Shown one piece after another: positions 31,329 through 40,153 of a stretch of 64,000 bases of DNA. The stretch is from positions 32,795 to 96,794 of the forward strand of contig NZ_CAXRBQ010000123.1 in assembly GCF_964228735.1 (NCBI RefSeq), written 5' to 3'. The notes beneath the pieces are model-generated. The model saw nothing but the letters and a program-made list of their open reading frames with translations. It was not told where the DNA came from and searched no databases. The position numbers and the translations under genes were made by a program. Numbering within the stretch: position 1 is the first letter of the stretch; each line of letters begins with the position of its first letter. This DNA comes from Pontibacterium sp964228735. Lineage in GTDB: Bacteria; Pseudomonadota; Gammaproteobacteria; Pseudomonadales; Balneatricaceae.

Positions 31329-31756
31329 TGCCGCATCAGTATGACCTGTTCACCACGCTGTTGATAACTTTGCAGTTTCCGGATTAGATGTTCGGGTGCT
31401 TGCTCATCGGGGTGTGCAAACCCGTGTTTTGCGTAAAATGCTTCCAGATGATTGTAGGGGTAGCAAAAGCAGGTGTGCTTTCCCCAGTAGTGGCGGCACC
31501 CGGTCAAAAGCATGCTGCCCAGGCCTTCTCCGCGTCTCTCCTTGTGAACCCATAAGCCGCGTAATAGCAAAATGTCACCGTCTGCTGTGAAGCGAACTGC
31601 GGCGAGGATCTCCTTTTCATCTTGTAGCCAGAACGCGGTATCACCCGTGTCTACCTTACCTTTGTGCCCATTGCGCTTGTAGAATCTGTTGAGGCGAAAC
31701 AGCTCGCACTCCGGTACGAGGGAAATGGAGAGGGAAAGATTGTTTGGGTTGGGCAT
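31301..31756 (-). CDS. GNAT-family acetyltransferase
   Basis: From ATG 31756 the protein has 151 residues. It has the acetyl-CoA-binding motif A (LLRGLWVHKERRGEGLGSML), with RRGEGLG as the pyrophosphate loop, and a C-terminal motif B with EAFYAKHGF. The substrate is unknown. The start is uncertain: an ATG 10 codons upstream (31786) has a poorly spaced AGGA, and a GTG at 31852 has no ribosome site. It follows the gat terminator, so it must have its own promoter. Confidence 0.78.
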   Translation of the reverse strand: MPNPNNLSLSISLVPECELFRLNRFYKRNGHKGKVDTGDTAFWLQDEKEILAAVRFTADGDILLLRGLWVHKERRGEGLGSMLLTGCRHYWGKHTCFCYPYNHLEAFYAKHGFAHPDEQAPEHLIRKLQSYQQRGEQVILMRHQLPCDCRM

Positions 31757-31854
31757 TGTGTTCAGGTCATCGACAGTGTGTGGCATGTCCTGACAGTTTA
31801 CTGCACGAGTGTGGTGTTCGGGAGACTGGAAAGAGGGTTGCCTGAATAACACGC

Positions 31855-31884
31855 AAAAAAAACCGCAGCCAGAGCTGCGGTTTT
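31855..31884 (-). terminator. Terminator of the gatCAB operon
   Basis: On the minus strand AAAACCGCAGC pairs with GCTGCGGTTTT around a 4-nt loop and continues as a run of eight T. It starts 18 bp after the gatB stop. Confidence 0.88.
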
Positions 31885-31902
31885 CTGTTTTGTGCCTCTG
31901 GT

Positions 31903-33357
31903 TTAGTCGCAGAGTGCATCCAGTTTTTTCTTCAGGATGCCGGTGACAGCGCCCGGGTTGGCCTTGCCGCCGGTTGCTTTCATAACCTGGCCCATAAAGA
32001 AGCCGATCATCTTGCCGCGCTTCTCTGGTTCAGCAGAGGTGTACTGCTCAACCTGTTTGGTGCAGTTAGCGATTACTTCGTCGACGATCTTCTCAATCGC
32101 GCCGGTGTCAGTTACCTGCTTCAGGCCTTTAGCTTCGATGATTTCGTCAGCGCTGCCGCCTTCGCTCCACATCGCTTCGAACACTTTCTTGGCGATGTTG
32201 CCGGAGATAGTGTTGTCCTTGATGCGAACCAGCAGGCCACCCAGCTGGTCTGCGGAAACCGGACTATCCGCAATACTGGTGTCGTTCTGGTTCAGGTGCT
32301 TAGACAGTTCACCCATCACCCAGTTGGCTGCCAGCTTCGCGTCGTTAGCCGCTTTGGTAACAGTCTCGAAGTAGGTGGCCATGTGGTGATCACCGGACAG
32401 TACCATCGCGTCGTAATCGCTCAGTTTGTACTCTTCGATGAAGCGTGCTTTGCGCGCGTCCGGCAGTTCCGGCAGGTTGTCGCGAATCACGTCGATGTAG
32501 TCTTCATCGATCACGATCGGCAGCAAGTCCGGGCATGGGAAGTAACGGTAGTCGTTGGCTTCCTCTTTGGAGCGCATAGAACGGGTTTCGTTTTTGTTTG
32601 CATCGTACAGGCGGGTTTCCTGTACCACGCGGCCGCCATCTTCGATCAGATCGATCTGGCGTTCGATCTCGCCCTTGATCGCCTTCTCAATGAAACGGAA
32701 GGAATTGATGTTCTTGGTTTCGGTGCGGGTACCGAATTCCTCTTCACCCTTTAGGCGTACGGAGACGTTACAGTCACAACGGAAGGAGCCTTCCGCCATG
32801 TTGCCGTCACAGATGCCCAGGCTGGTAACGATGGAGTGAATCTTACGTACGTAAGCCACTGCTTCTTCTGCAGAGCGCATATCCGGCTCGGATACGATCT
32901 CCAGTAGCGGGGTGCCAGCACGGTTCAGGTCGATACCGGTCATGCCCGGGAATTCGTCGTGCAGGGATTTGCCCGCATCTTCTTCCAGGTGGGCACGGGT
33001 AACGCCAACACGCTTGGTGGTACCGTCTTCCAGCGTAATGTCTACGTGACCTTCACCCACGATTGGGAAGAACAGCTGGCTGGTCTGATAGCCTTTTGGC
33101 AGATCCGGGTAGAAGTAGTTCTTACGGTCAAATACAGATGTGCGACCGATGTTGGCATCGATAGCCAGACCGAACTTCACTGCCATACGCAGTGCTTCTT
33201 CGTTAAATACCGGCAGGGTGCCTGGCAATGCCAGGTCTACCGCGCATGCCTGGGTGTTGGGTTCGGCACCAAACGCTGTGCTGGCACCGGAAAAGATTTT
33301 GGAGTTTGTGGCGAGCTGGGCGTGGATCTCAAGCCCGATTACCGCTTCCCATTCCAT
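31903..33357 (-). CDS. gatB: Asp-tRNA(Asn)/Glu-tRNA(Gln) amidotransferase subunit B
   Basis: A 484-residue subunit that binds the mischarged tRNA and activates its side chain with ATP; ammonia comes from GatA. It begins with WEAVIGLEIHAQLATNSKIF, contains FRCDCNVSVR (about residues 194-203) and DRKNYFYPDLPKGYQ, and ends in a helical tail/YqeY domain (about 330-484) ending KKKLDALCD. It is 14 bp downstream of gatA in the gatC-gatA-gatB operon. Confidence 0.96.
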   Translation of the reverse strand: MEWEAVIGLEIHAQLATNSKIFSGASTAFGAEPNTQACAVDLALPGTLPVFNEEALRMAVKFGLAIDANIGRTSVFDRKNYFYPDLPKGYQTSQLFFPIVGEGHVDITLEDGTTKRVGVTRAHLEEDAGKSLHDEFPGMTGIDLNRAGTPLLEIVSEPDMRSAEEAVAYVRKIHSIVTSLGICDGNMAEGSFRCDCNVSVRLKGEEEFGTRTETKNINSFRFIEKAIKGEIERQIDLIEDGGRVVQETRLYDANKNETRSMRSKEEANDYRYFPCPDLLPIVIDEDYIDVIRDNLPELPDARKARFIEEYKLSDYDAMVLSGDHHMATYFETVTKAANDAKLAANWVMGELSKHLNQNDTSIADSPVSADQLGGLLVRIKDNTISGNIAKKVFEAMWSEGGSADEIIEAKGLKQVTDTGAIEKIVDEVIANCTKQVEQYTSAEPEKRGKMIGFFMGQVMKATGGKANPGAVTGILKKKLDALCD

Positions 33358-33371
33358 TAGTCGTTAACCTC

Positions 33372-34823
33372 TCAGATGCCTTGTGGTGTTTTCTTGTGCC
33401 AGTCGGTTGCTACCTGGAACTGGTGCGCAACGTTCAGCAGTTTCTCTTCGGCGAAGTAGTTGCCGATGATCTGCAGGCCAACCGGCAGGCCTTCGGTCAT
33501 GCCGCAAGGGATGGAAATGCCAGGCATGCCAGCGAGGTTCAGGGAGATGGTGAAGATATCTTCCATGTACATCGCAACCGGATCGGAGGTTTTCTCGCCC
33601 AGTTTGAATGCAGGGTGTGGGGTGGTTGGACCCATGATCACGTCCACTTCGTTCAGTGCGTTGGCGTAATCCTGCTTGATCAGACGGCGGATCTGCTGTG
33701 CCTTCTTGTAGTAGGCGTCGTAGAAACCTTCGGACAGGGCGTATGCACCCACCATGATGCGGCGTTTCACCTCAGGGCCGAAACCTTCGCCACGGGAGCG
33801 CTTGTACAGGTCTTCCAGATCAACCGGGTTTTCACAACGGTAGCCGTAGCGTACACCGTCAAAACGGGACAGGTTAGAAGACGCTTCAGATGGCGCGATG
33901 ATGTAGTACGCAGGGATCGCCAGTGCGGTGTTTGGCAGGCTGACCTCTTTAACTGTAGCACCCAGTGCTTCGTATTCCTTGATCGCGGCCTGTACCTGTT
34001 GGGCAACGGCTGGGTTCAGGTCGTCCGGGAAGAACTCTTTTGGCAGACCGATCTTCAGGCCAGCCAGTGGCTTGCTCAGATCGGCGGTGTAATCCGGTAC
34101 GTCCTTCTGCATGCAGGTGGAGTCGTTCAGGTCGAAACCGGCCATTACATTCAGCATCATTGCCGCGTCTTCAGCGGTGCGCGTCATCGGGCCGCCCTGG
34201 TCCAGGGAGGAGGCGAACGCGATCATGCCGAAACGGGAAACGCGGCCATAGGTTGGTTTCAGGCCGGTGATGCCGCACAGGGCTGCAGGCTGGCGGATAG
34301 AACCGCCGGTGTCGGTGCCGGTAGCTGCCGGTGCCAGCTGTGCCGCGACTGCTGCTGCAGAACCGCCGGAGGAGCCGCCCGGTACGCGGTCGGTGTCCCA
34401 AGGGTTCTTGGACGGGCCGTAGAAGCTGGATTCGTTGGAGGAGCCCATCGCGAACTCGTCCATGTTGGTTTTACCCAGCATCACCGCACCAGCCGCGTTG
34501 AATTTGTTCACCACGGTGGCGTTGTACGGCGAAACAAAATTGTCCAGCATCTTAGATGCGCAACTGGTACGTACGCCTTCGGTGCAGAAGATATCTTTGT
34601 GTGCGATCGGCAGGCCGGTGAAGGCGCCTGCATTACCTGCGGCGCGGGCTTCGTCTGCGGCTTTTGCCTGTTCCAGTGCCTGTTCGCCGGTCACTGTGAT
34701 GAAGCTGTTGTATTTGCCATCTTCCGCTGCGATGCGGTCAAGGTAGGCTTGCGTCAGCTCGACACTGCTGAAATCGCCGTTTTCCAGCCCCTGGGCCAGT
34801 TCGGCTAGCGTTTTGTCAAACAT
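33372..34823 (-). CDS. gatA: Asp-tRNA(Asn)/Glu-tRNA(Gln) amidotransferase subunit A (amidase)
   Basis: A 483-residue amidase-signature enzyme that frees ammonia from glutamine for GatB. The Ser-cisSer-Lys triad lies in IAHKDIFC (Lys about residue 76) and PGGSSGGSAAAVAAQLAP (serines about 151-155), with TDTGGSIRQPAALCG after it. The second gene of gatCAB, 80 bp after gatC. The system implies that the cell makes Gln-tRNA and/or Asn-tRNA indirectly. Confidence 0.96.
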   Translation of the reverse strand: MFDKTLAELAQGLENGDFSSVELTQAYLDRIAAEDGKYNSFITVTGEQALEQAKAADEARAAGNAGAFTGLPIAHKDIFCTEGVRTSCASKMLDNFVSPYNATVVNKFNAAGAVMLGKTNMDEFAMGSSNESSFYGPSKNPWDTDRVPGGSSGGSAAAVAAQLAPAATGTDTGGSIRQPAALCGITGLKPTYGRVSRFGMIAFASSLDQGGPMTRTAEDAAMMLNVMAGFDLNDSTCMQKDVPDYTADLSKPLAGLKIGLPKEFFPDDLNPAVAQQVQAAIKEYEALGATVKEVSLPNTALAIPAYYIIAPSEASSNLSRFDGVRYGYRCENPVDLEDLYKRSRGEGFGPEVKRRIMVGAYALSEGFYDAYYKKAQQIRRLIKQDYANALNEVDVIMGPTTPHPAFKLGEKTSDPVAMYMEDIFTISLNLAGMPGISIPCGMTEGLPVGLQIIGNYFAEEKLLNVAHQFQVATDWHKKTPQGI

Positions 34824-34903
34824 GAGAATCTGAGTCCTTCGATATTCCGATAAGGTGCAAGAAGAGGTTCGCTGTCGTGAAGCGGTAACGCTTAATCGAT
34901 CAC

Positions 34904-35191
34904 TTATTCGATTACTTTAGGAACCTGGAACAGACCGTTTTCTACCGCAGGCGCGACGGACTGCAGCTTGTCGCGGTTGTTCTCTTCGGTAACCACGTCT
35001 GCGCGCAGGCGCTGGACGGCATCCAGAGCATTAGCCATCGGCTCAACGTCGCTGGTATCCACAGCCTGCATCTGGTCGACCAGATCCAGAATGCTAGACA
35101 GGTTTTTGGTGTATTCCGGGATGTCCTGCTCATCAATCTGCAGGCGTGCCAGATGGGCAATTTTTTCCACATCAGAGCGGTCTAGAGCCAT
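34904..35191 (-). CDS. gatC: Asp-tRNA(Asn)/Glu-tRNA(Gln) amidotransferase subunit C
   Basis: A 95-residue linker subunit that wraps GatA and GatB together. It shows the family start LDRSDVEKIAHLARLQI and the middle LVDQMQAVDTSDVEPMAN, ending FQVPKVIE. ATG 35191 is chosen because this is the usual family N-terminus; a reading 39 codons longer has no support. It heads the operon and diverges from mreB. Confidence 0.94.
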   Translation of the reverse strand: MALDRSDVEKIAHLARLQIDEQDIPEYTKNLSSILDLVDQMQAVDTSDVEPMANALDAVQRLRADVVTEENNRDKLQSVAPAVENGLFQVPKVIE

Positions 35192-35551
35192 AGTTGCTTC
35201 TCGCTGGGTTGGAAGTCGTTTCGACGAAAAGATATAAGGCGGTAACGTTACCACATCGGTCGATTTACATGAAGGCTGCGCAGGCGTGATTCCTGTGCTG
35301 TAAGCCATGAGAGAAAGCGGTTGGGATGGTGGGGCGTCTGAACCTTAGTGTCGCAATCAGCCGACTTTGTCGGTGATCTGGCGACAGTTTTTTAGGATTG
35401 GTCAAAAATCATTGTGAAACGGGCACTTGATTCAGGTTTAGTCCGCATATGAGATGCTTTGAATGTTGCTGAAAGGGCACCCGATTGTTAGAGTTAGCGG
35501 TCTGAAAATAGTGCTCATTCCGTCCTTTAGATTCCCAGGATAAAGAATTCC
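35192..35551. other. gatC/mreB divergent intergenic region
   Basis: This 360-bp gap must hold the promoters of both operons. It contains one perfect 12-bp palindrome, GGTAACGTTACC (35241-35252), just upstream of a TTATAT that could be the gatC -10 on the minus strand. On the mreB side the weak ribosome site AGGA lies 11 bp before the ATG. I see no clear -35/-10 pair for mreB and no open frame that looks coding. Confidence 0.4.
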
Positions 35552-36589
35552 ATGCTCAAGAAAATTCGTGGCCTTTTTTCCAGCGACCTGTCCATCGACT
35601 TGGGCACCGCAAACACCCTGATTTACGTTCGTGATAAGGACATAGTACTAGATGAGCCTTCTGTTGTTGCGATTCGCGAAGCGGGTAACCAAAAATCGGT
35701 AGCCGCGGTAGGTGCTGACGCGAAGCGCATGCTGGGTCGTACGCCAGGTAACATCACTGCGATCCGCCCAATGAAAGACGGCGTAATTGCCGACTTCCAC
35801 GTGACTGAGAAGATGCTGCAGTACTTCATCAGCAAAGTTCACGATAACAGTTTCCTGACACCAAGCCCGCGTGTGCTGGTGTGTGTACCGTGCAAATCCA
35901 CTCAGGTAGAACGTCGTGCGATCAAAGAATCCGCGATGGGTGCCGGTGCCCGTGAGGTGTACCTGATTGATGAGCCAATGGCTGCTGCGATTGGCGCTGG
36001 CCTGCCGGTCGAAGAAGCGGCAGGTTCCATGGTCGTGGATATCGGTGGTGGTACCACTGAGATCGCAGTGATCTCCCTGAACGGTATCGTGTATGCCGAT
36101 TCTGTGCGTGTCGGCGGTGACCGCTTTGACGAATCCATCGTTACCTACGTGCGCCGCAACTACGGCAGCTTGATCGGTGAATCCACCGCAGAGCGCATCA
36201 AGCAGGAGATCGGTACCGCGTATCCGGCGAGTGAAATCCGCGAGATTGACGTACGTGGCCGCAACCTGGCTGAAGGTATTCCACGTAGCTTTACCCTGAA
36301 CAGCAACGAAATTCTGGAATCCCTGCAGGAACCGCTGTCTTCCATCGTGCAGTCTGTGAAGAGTGCGCTGGAACAGTGTCCGCCGGAACTGGCATCCGAT
36401 ATTGCCGAGCGCGGTATTGTGCTGACCGGTGGTGGTGCGCTGCTGCGTAACCTGGATCGTCTAATCAGCGAGGAGACCGGGCTGCCGGTTGTGGTGGCTG
36501 AAGACCCGCTGACCTGTGTGGCACGTGGCGGCGGCAAGGCGCTGGAGATGCTGGACAAGCACGCGGTAGAACTGGTTACTCACGACTAA
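35552..36589 (+). CDS. mreB: Rod-shape-determining actin homologue MreB
   Basis: A 345-residue actin-like ATPase that polymerises under the inner membrane and guides the elongasome. It begins MLKKIRGLFSSDLSIDLGTA, with the first helix as amphipathic membrane anchor and DLGTANTL as phosphate loop 1. VDIGGGTTEIAVISL (about residues 163-177) and LTGGGALLRNLD (about 291-302) complete the nucleotide site. It is first gene of mreBCD. mreC follows after 70 bp, in which a hairpin covers the mreC ribosome site. Confidence 0.97.
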   Translation: MLKKIRGLFSSDLSIDLGTANTLIYVRDKDIVLDEPSVVAIREAGNQKSVAAVGADAKRMLGRTPGNITAIRPMKDGVIADFHVTEKMLQYFISKVHDNSFLTPSPRVLVCVPCKSTQVERRAIKESAMGAGAREVYLIDEPMAAAIGAGLPVEEAAGSMVVDIGGGTTEIAVISLNGIVYADSVRVGGDRFDESIVTYVRRNYGSLIGESTAERIKQEIGTAYPASEIREIDVRGRNLAEGIPRSFTLNSNEILESLQEPLSSIVQSVKSALEQCPPELASDIAERGIVLTGGGALLRNLDRLISEETGLPVVVAEDPLTCVARGGGKALEMLDKHAVELVTHD

Positions 36590-36619
36590 TCCGTGCGTTG
36601 TGCTGATGCTACACTCTGT

Positions 36620-36662
36620 GGACACCTTGTAACCGAACAACGGAGTTGGGAGGTGTCCCATT
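36620..36662 (+). promoter_or_regulatory. RNA hairpin sequestering the mreC ribosome-binding site
   Basis: GGACACCT (36620-36627) is perfectly complementary to AGGTGTCC (36651-36658). The loop can add AACCG/CGGAGTT pairing inside. The right arm contains the AGG of the mreC Shine-Dalgarno (GGGAGG, 36648-36653) and ends two bases before the ATT start at 36660. Folded RNA should hide the ribosome site. It lies 30 nt after the mreB stop and has no T run, so it is not a terminator. Confidence 0.65.
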
Positions 36663-37538
36663 AATCCTATCTTTCGAAGCGGGTCCTCCCGCTTCTTCAT
36701 GATTGTCCTGCTGCTGTCCTTTATCCTGATTGCCGCCGATGTAACCTGGAACGGCATGCGGCAGGGGCGTGCCTATATCGCATTGATCCTGACACCGGTG
36801 CAGTGGCTGGTGGATCTGCCCGCGGAGGTTGCCGACGAGGTCTCCGACGTGGTGGTGGATCGTGGTCTGCTGATGAAGGAGAATGCCCGTCTCAAGGCCG
36901 ATGCATTGTTGCTGGAACAGAAAGGCCAGCAGCTCGCGAGCCTGACCGAAGAAAACAAACGCCTGCGTGCACTGTTGAACGGTCGTCAGCGGATTTCGGA
37001 TGAAGTCACCCTGGTTGAGCTGATCGGTGTGAACCCTGATCCTTTTCAGCACCAGGTGGTTATCGACCAGGGCAGCGAAGACGGTATCTATCTGGGCCAA
37101 CCTGTGTTGGATGCTGGTGGCGTGATGGGGCAGGTGGTGGAGATGTCTCACTACACCAGCCGGGTGATGTTGATTACCGATACCCGCCATGCGATTCCAG
37201 TAGAGCTGAACCGCACCGGCTTCCGCGCCATTGCGCTGGGTAAAGGTGAACCCGATGAGCTGGAGCTGCAGCATGTATCCGACACCACGGATATTCAGGT
37301 GGGTGACCTGCTGATAACGTCCGGTTTAGGAGGGCGTTTCCCACGCGGTTATCCGGTGGCGGTTGTGACCGAGGTAGTTCACGATCCGGGGCAGGCGTTC
37401 TCTAAAGTGCGTGCGAAACCATCTGCACGTCTTGATAAGAGCCGCCACCTGCTGCTGGTGGATCGACCGGAGCCAATCGCTGAACCTACCGAGCTGGACG
37501 CAGCTGCTGAGCCGATTGTTACGGAGAGTGGCGAGTGA
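36660..37538 (+). CDS. mreC: Rod-shape-determining protein MreC, apparent ATT start
   Basis: A 292-residue bitopic membrane protein that links MreB, MreD and the PBP2/RodA synthase. It has a cytoplasmic N-tip, one membrane helix (MIVLLLSFILIAADV), a coiled coil (about residues 65-105) and the periplasmic beta domains (about 115-270). The first ATG (36699) has no ribosome site and would remove the conserved N-tip NPIFRSGSSRFF, which corresponds to E. coli MKPIFSRGPS. No ATG, GTG or TTG exists in frame between the TAA at 36630 and this point. ATT at 36660 sits 6 bp after GGGAGG. A GAAGCGGG/CCCGCTTC hairpin (36676-36695) lies just inside the gene. mreD overlaps the end by 4 bp. Confidence 0.85.
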   Translation: MNPIFRSGSSRFFMIVLLLSFILIAADVTWNGMRQGRAYIALILTPVQWLVDLPAEVADEVSDVVVDRGLLMKENARLKADALLLEQKGQQLASLTEENKRLRALLNGRQRISDEVTLVELIGVNPDPFQHQVVIDQGSEDGIYLGQPVLDAGGVMGQVVEMSHYTSRVMLITDTRHAIPVELNRTGFRAIALGKGEPDELELQHVSDTTDIQVGDLLITSGLGGRFPRGYPVAVVTEVVHDPGQAFSKVRAKPSARLDKSRHLLLVDRPEPIAEPTELDAAAEPIVTESGE

Positions 37539-38023
37539 GTTCGCAAAAACAGGGCGGTGGCCTGATCATCTTCGCCACCTTCCTGTGTGGCATCGTACTG
37601 AGTCAGATGCCGCTACCGGACTTTGTCGGTTGGGCGCGCCCGGAGTGGGTGGCGATGATCCTGATCTACTGGGTGATGGCGTTGCCCCATTCAGTGGGTG
37701 TGGGGTCAGGTTTTGTGGCCGGTATTGTGCTGGATGTGATCCGCGGTAGCGTGCTGGGCGCCAATGCCCTGGCGCTGGCGATTGTGGCCTACTTTGCGTC
37801 GATTCTTTATCGCCGGATGCGTGTATTTCCGATCTGGCAGCAATCGTTATTGGTGATGGTGATCGTCGGTATTCACCAGCTGATTCTGCATTGGGTGCAG
37901 ATGGTGGTTGGATTTACCGGTGACAGTCTGCTGTTTTTGCTGCCGTCTCTGGTCAGTGCGGTCTTCTGGCCATTTATATTCCTCTTTTTACGCCGGGTAA
38001 GGCGAACTTTTTATGTCTCCTGA
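37535..38023 (+). CDS. mreD: Rod-shape-determining membrane protein MreD
   Basis: A 162-residue protein with about five membrane helices, the third partner of MreB and MreC. It has the conserved PDFVGWARPEWVAMILIYWV, GIVLDVIRGSVLGANAL (about residues 64-80) and ends in basic RRVRRTFYVS. The start is GTG 37535 in the stop of mreC (GTGA). It overlaps the maf start by 11 bp. Confidence 0.93.
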   Translation: MSSQKQGGGLIIFATFLCGIVLSQMPLPDFVGWARPEWVAMILIYWVMALPHSVGVGSGFVAGIVLDVIRGSVLGANALALAIVAYFASILYRRMRVFPIWQQSLLVMVIVGIHQLILHWVQMVVGFTGDSLLFLLPSLVSAVFWPFIFLFLRRVRRTFYVS

Positions 38024-38630
38024 CACTCATAAAGACTCTTGTGCTAAAAACAAGGCCACACTGGTGCTAGCCTCTGCGTCGCCCCGGCGTCGTGAACTGC
38101 TGCAGCAGATCGGTGTTCGGTTCAGCGTGATGCCGGTGGATATCTGTGAAGAGGTTCATCCTGGAGAAGATCCCGAGACTTATGTCGCGCGATTGGCCAA
38201 GGAAAAAGCGGAAGCAGGACTGGCGCGCAGTAATGCGGCAGCGGTCCTGGGATCCGATACCTCGGTGGTGATGTCCGGCGAGATTCTTGGCAAACCGGTG
38301 GATGCGGACGATGCCGAACGCATGTTGATGTCCCTGTCGGGCAGTAACCATGAGGTGATGACCGGCGTTGCACTGGCAACGGCACAGGAAACACAGGTAT
38401 GTGTTGTTACCACTGTTGTACACTTTAAAGAGTTAAGCCCTGAAACCTGTCGGGCGTACTGGCAGAGTGGCGAGCCGCGTGACAAAGCGGGCGCCTACGG
38501 TATTCAGGGGCTGGGTGCTGTATTTGTCGACCGCATTGAGGGCAGTTACTCCTCTGTGGTTGGATTGCCGCTGGCCGAAACGGCCGAGATGCTAACACAG
38601 GCGGGAATCCCGATCTGGCAACCGGAATAA
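38013..38630 (+). CDS. maf: Maf nucleoside triphosphate pyrophosphatase (dTTP/UTP type)
   Basis: A 205-residue house-cleaning enzyme that hydrolyses dTTP, UTP and modified pyrimidine triphosphates to monophosphates. It carries LASASPRRRELL (about residues 19-30), VLGSDTSVV with the catalytic aspartate, LGKPVDADDAERML and SGEPRDKAGAYGIQGLG. The set corresponds to E. coli YhdE rather than YceF. It follows mreD and precedes rng, the classical gammaproteobacterial order. Confidence 0.92.
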   Translation: MSPDTHKDSCAKNKATLVLASASPRRRELLQQIGVRFSVMPVDICEEVHPGEDPETYVARLAKEKAEAGLARSNAAAVLGSDTSVVMSGEILGKPVDADDAERMLMSLSGSNHEVMTGVALATAQETQVCVVTTVVHFKELSPETCRAYWQSGEPRDKAGAYGIQGLGAVFVDRIEGSYSSVVGLPLAETAEMLTQAGIPIWQPE

Positions 38631-38655
38631 GTTGCATCTGCGCCAAGGAGCAAAC

Positions 38656-40143
38656 ATGGGCGAAGAGATTCTGATCAATTTTACTCCGATGGAGACCCGC
38701 GTTGCCGTAATCGAAAACGGTATGCCGCAGGAGGTTTACATCGAACGAGTCCGTCGTCGCGGAATCGTTGGTAACATCTATCAAGGCAAGGTTGTGCGTG
38801 TACTGCCTGGCATGCAGGCAGCATTTGTCGAGATCGGCCTGGAGCGTGCTGCGTTTATCCATGTGGAAGATGTATTGCCACAAACCGCAACCGCCGAAGA
38901 GAAAAGCAATGCCTCCATCGCGCACCAGCTGCGTGAAGGGCAATCCCTGCTGGTTCAGGTGACCAAGGACCCGATCGGTACCAAGGGTGCACGGCTGACT
39001 ACCCACCTGTCTATTCCTTCCCGCTATCTGGTGTATATGCCGGGCAACGATCATATCGGTGTCTCCCAGCGTATCGAGGATGTGGAGGAGCGCGATCGCC
39101 TGCGCAGCATCATCAATGAACTGCTGGATGAGCTGAGCGAAGGTGAAGAGAACGACAAGTCGAAAAAGGGCGGCTTTATCCTGCGTACCGTGGCCGAAGG
39201 TGCTTCGGCGGAAGAGTTGCGCGAGGATATCAAGTTCCTGCGCCGTCTCTGGGGTAAGATCCAGCGCAACCTGAAGGGAGCGAAGGCGCCGTCGGTAATC
39301 TACGAAGATCTGCCGCTGAATATGCGTACCCTGCGTGATATGGCGCATACGGGGCTGGAGCGTATCCGAATCGACTCCCGGGAAACCTATCAGAAAGCGA
39401 CGGAATTTGTGGCGTCGCTGGTTCCTGAGATTGCCGAAAAGCTGGAATATTATCCGGGTGAGCGCCCTATCTTCGACCTCTTTAACGTGGAAGAGGAGCT
39501 ACAGCGGGCGCTGGGTCGCAAGGTAGAGCTGAAATCCGGTGGTTACCTGATCTTCGACCAGACCGAAGCGATGACCACGGTGGATGTGAATACCGGCGCG
39601 TTTGTCGGGCACCGTAACCTGGAAGAGACTATCTTTAAGACGAACCTGGAAGCCGCAACGGCTATCGGTCGTCAATTGAGGTTGCGTAACCTGGGCGGGA
39701 TCATCATTATCGACTTTATCGATATGGAAGACCCGGATCACCAGCGTCAGGTTCTGAGGACTCTGGAACGGGTGCTGGAAAAAGATCATGCTAAATGCAA
39801 GGTGACCGGTGTATCCGATCTGGGCCTGGTTGAAATGACCCGCAAGCGCACCCGTGAAAGCCTGGAGCATGTGCTCTGTGAAACCTGTGAGCAGTGCCAG
39901 GGCCGGGGCTCGATCAAAACAGCGGAAACGGTTTGCTACGAGATCTTCCGTGAGATCCTGCGTCAGCACCGCGCCTACGATACCGATTCCTATCTGGTGC
40001 TGGCGGCACAGAATGTGGTGGAGTACATGGTTGATGATGCGTCTGACCATGTTGCCGAGCTGGAAGACTTTATCGGTAAGACGATCCGCTTCCAGGTGGA
40101 AACCATGTATAGCGCAGAGCAGTACGACGTAGTGCTGCGATAG
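38656..40143 (+). CDS. rng: Ribonuclease G
   Basis: A 495-residue endoribonuclease of the RNase E/G family, which matures the 5' end of 16S rRNA and takes part in mRNA decay. It has the S1-like domain (about 35-125, from RGIVGNIYQGKVVRVLPGMQ), catalytic aspartates in VDVNTGAFVG and IIDFIDM, and the zinc-link CETCEQCQGRG. It lacks the long RNase E scaffold tail. ATG 38656 has AGGAG 5 bp upstream. Confidence 0.95.
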   Translation: MGEEILINFTPMETRVAVIENGMPQEVYIERVRRRGIVGNIYQGKVVRVLPGMQAAFVEIGLERAAFIHVEDVLPQTATAEEKSNASIAHQLREGQSLLVQVTKDPIGTKGARLTTHLSIPSRYLVYMPGNDHIGVSQRIEDVEERDRLRSIINELLDELSEGEENDKSKKGGFILRTVAEGASAEELREDIKFLRRLWGKIQRNLKGAKAPSVIYEDLPLNMRTLRDMAHTGLERIRIDSRETYQKATEFVASLVPEIAEKLEYYPGERPIFDLFNVEEELQRALGRKVELKSGGYLIFDQTEAMTTVDVNTGAFVGHRNLEETIFKTNLEAATAIGRQLRLRNLGGIIIIDFIDMEDPDHQRQVLRTLERVLEKDHAKCKVTGVSDLGLVEMTRKRTRESLEHVLCETCEQCQGRGSIKTAETVCYEIFREILRQHRAYDTDSYLVLAAQNVVEYMVDDASDHVAELEDFIGKTIRFQVETMYSAEQYDVVLR

Positions 40144-40153
40144 CAGGTAGGCA

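Noticed and set aside
33228..34808. 526-codon open frame on the plus strand over gatA
   Set aside because: It is the antisense of a certain gatA. Its composition is Cys/Trp/Arg-rich with no domain or ribosome site; long antisense frames are common opposite high-GC coding sequence.
36699..37538. mreC starting at the ATG at 36699
   Set aside because: No ribosome site precedes it and it deletes the conserved cytoplasmic N-tip. It remains the fallback if ATT is not used.
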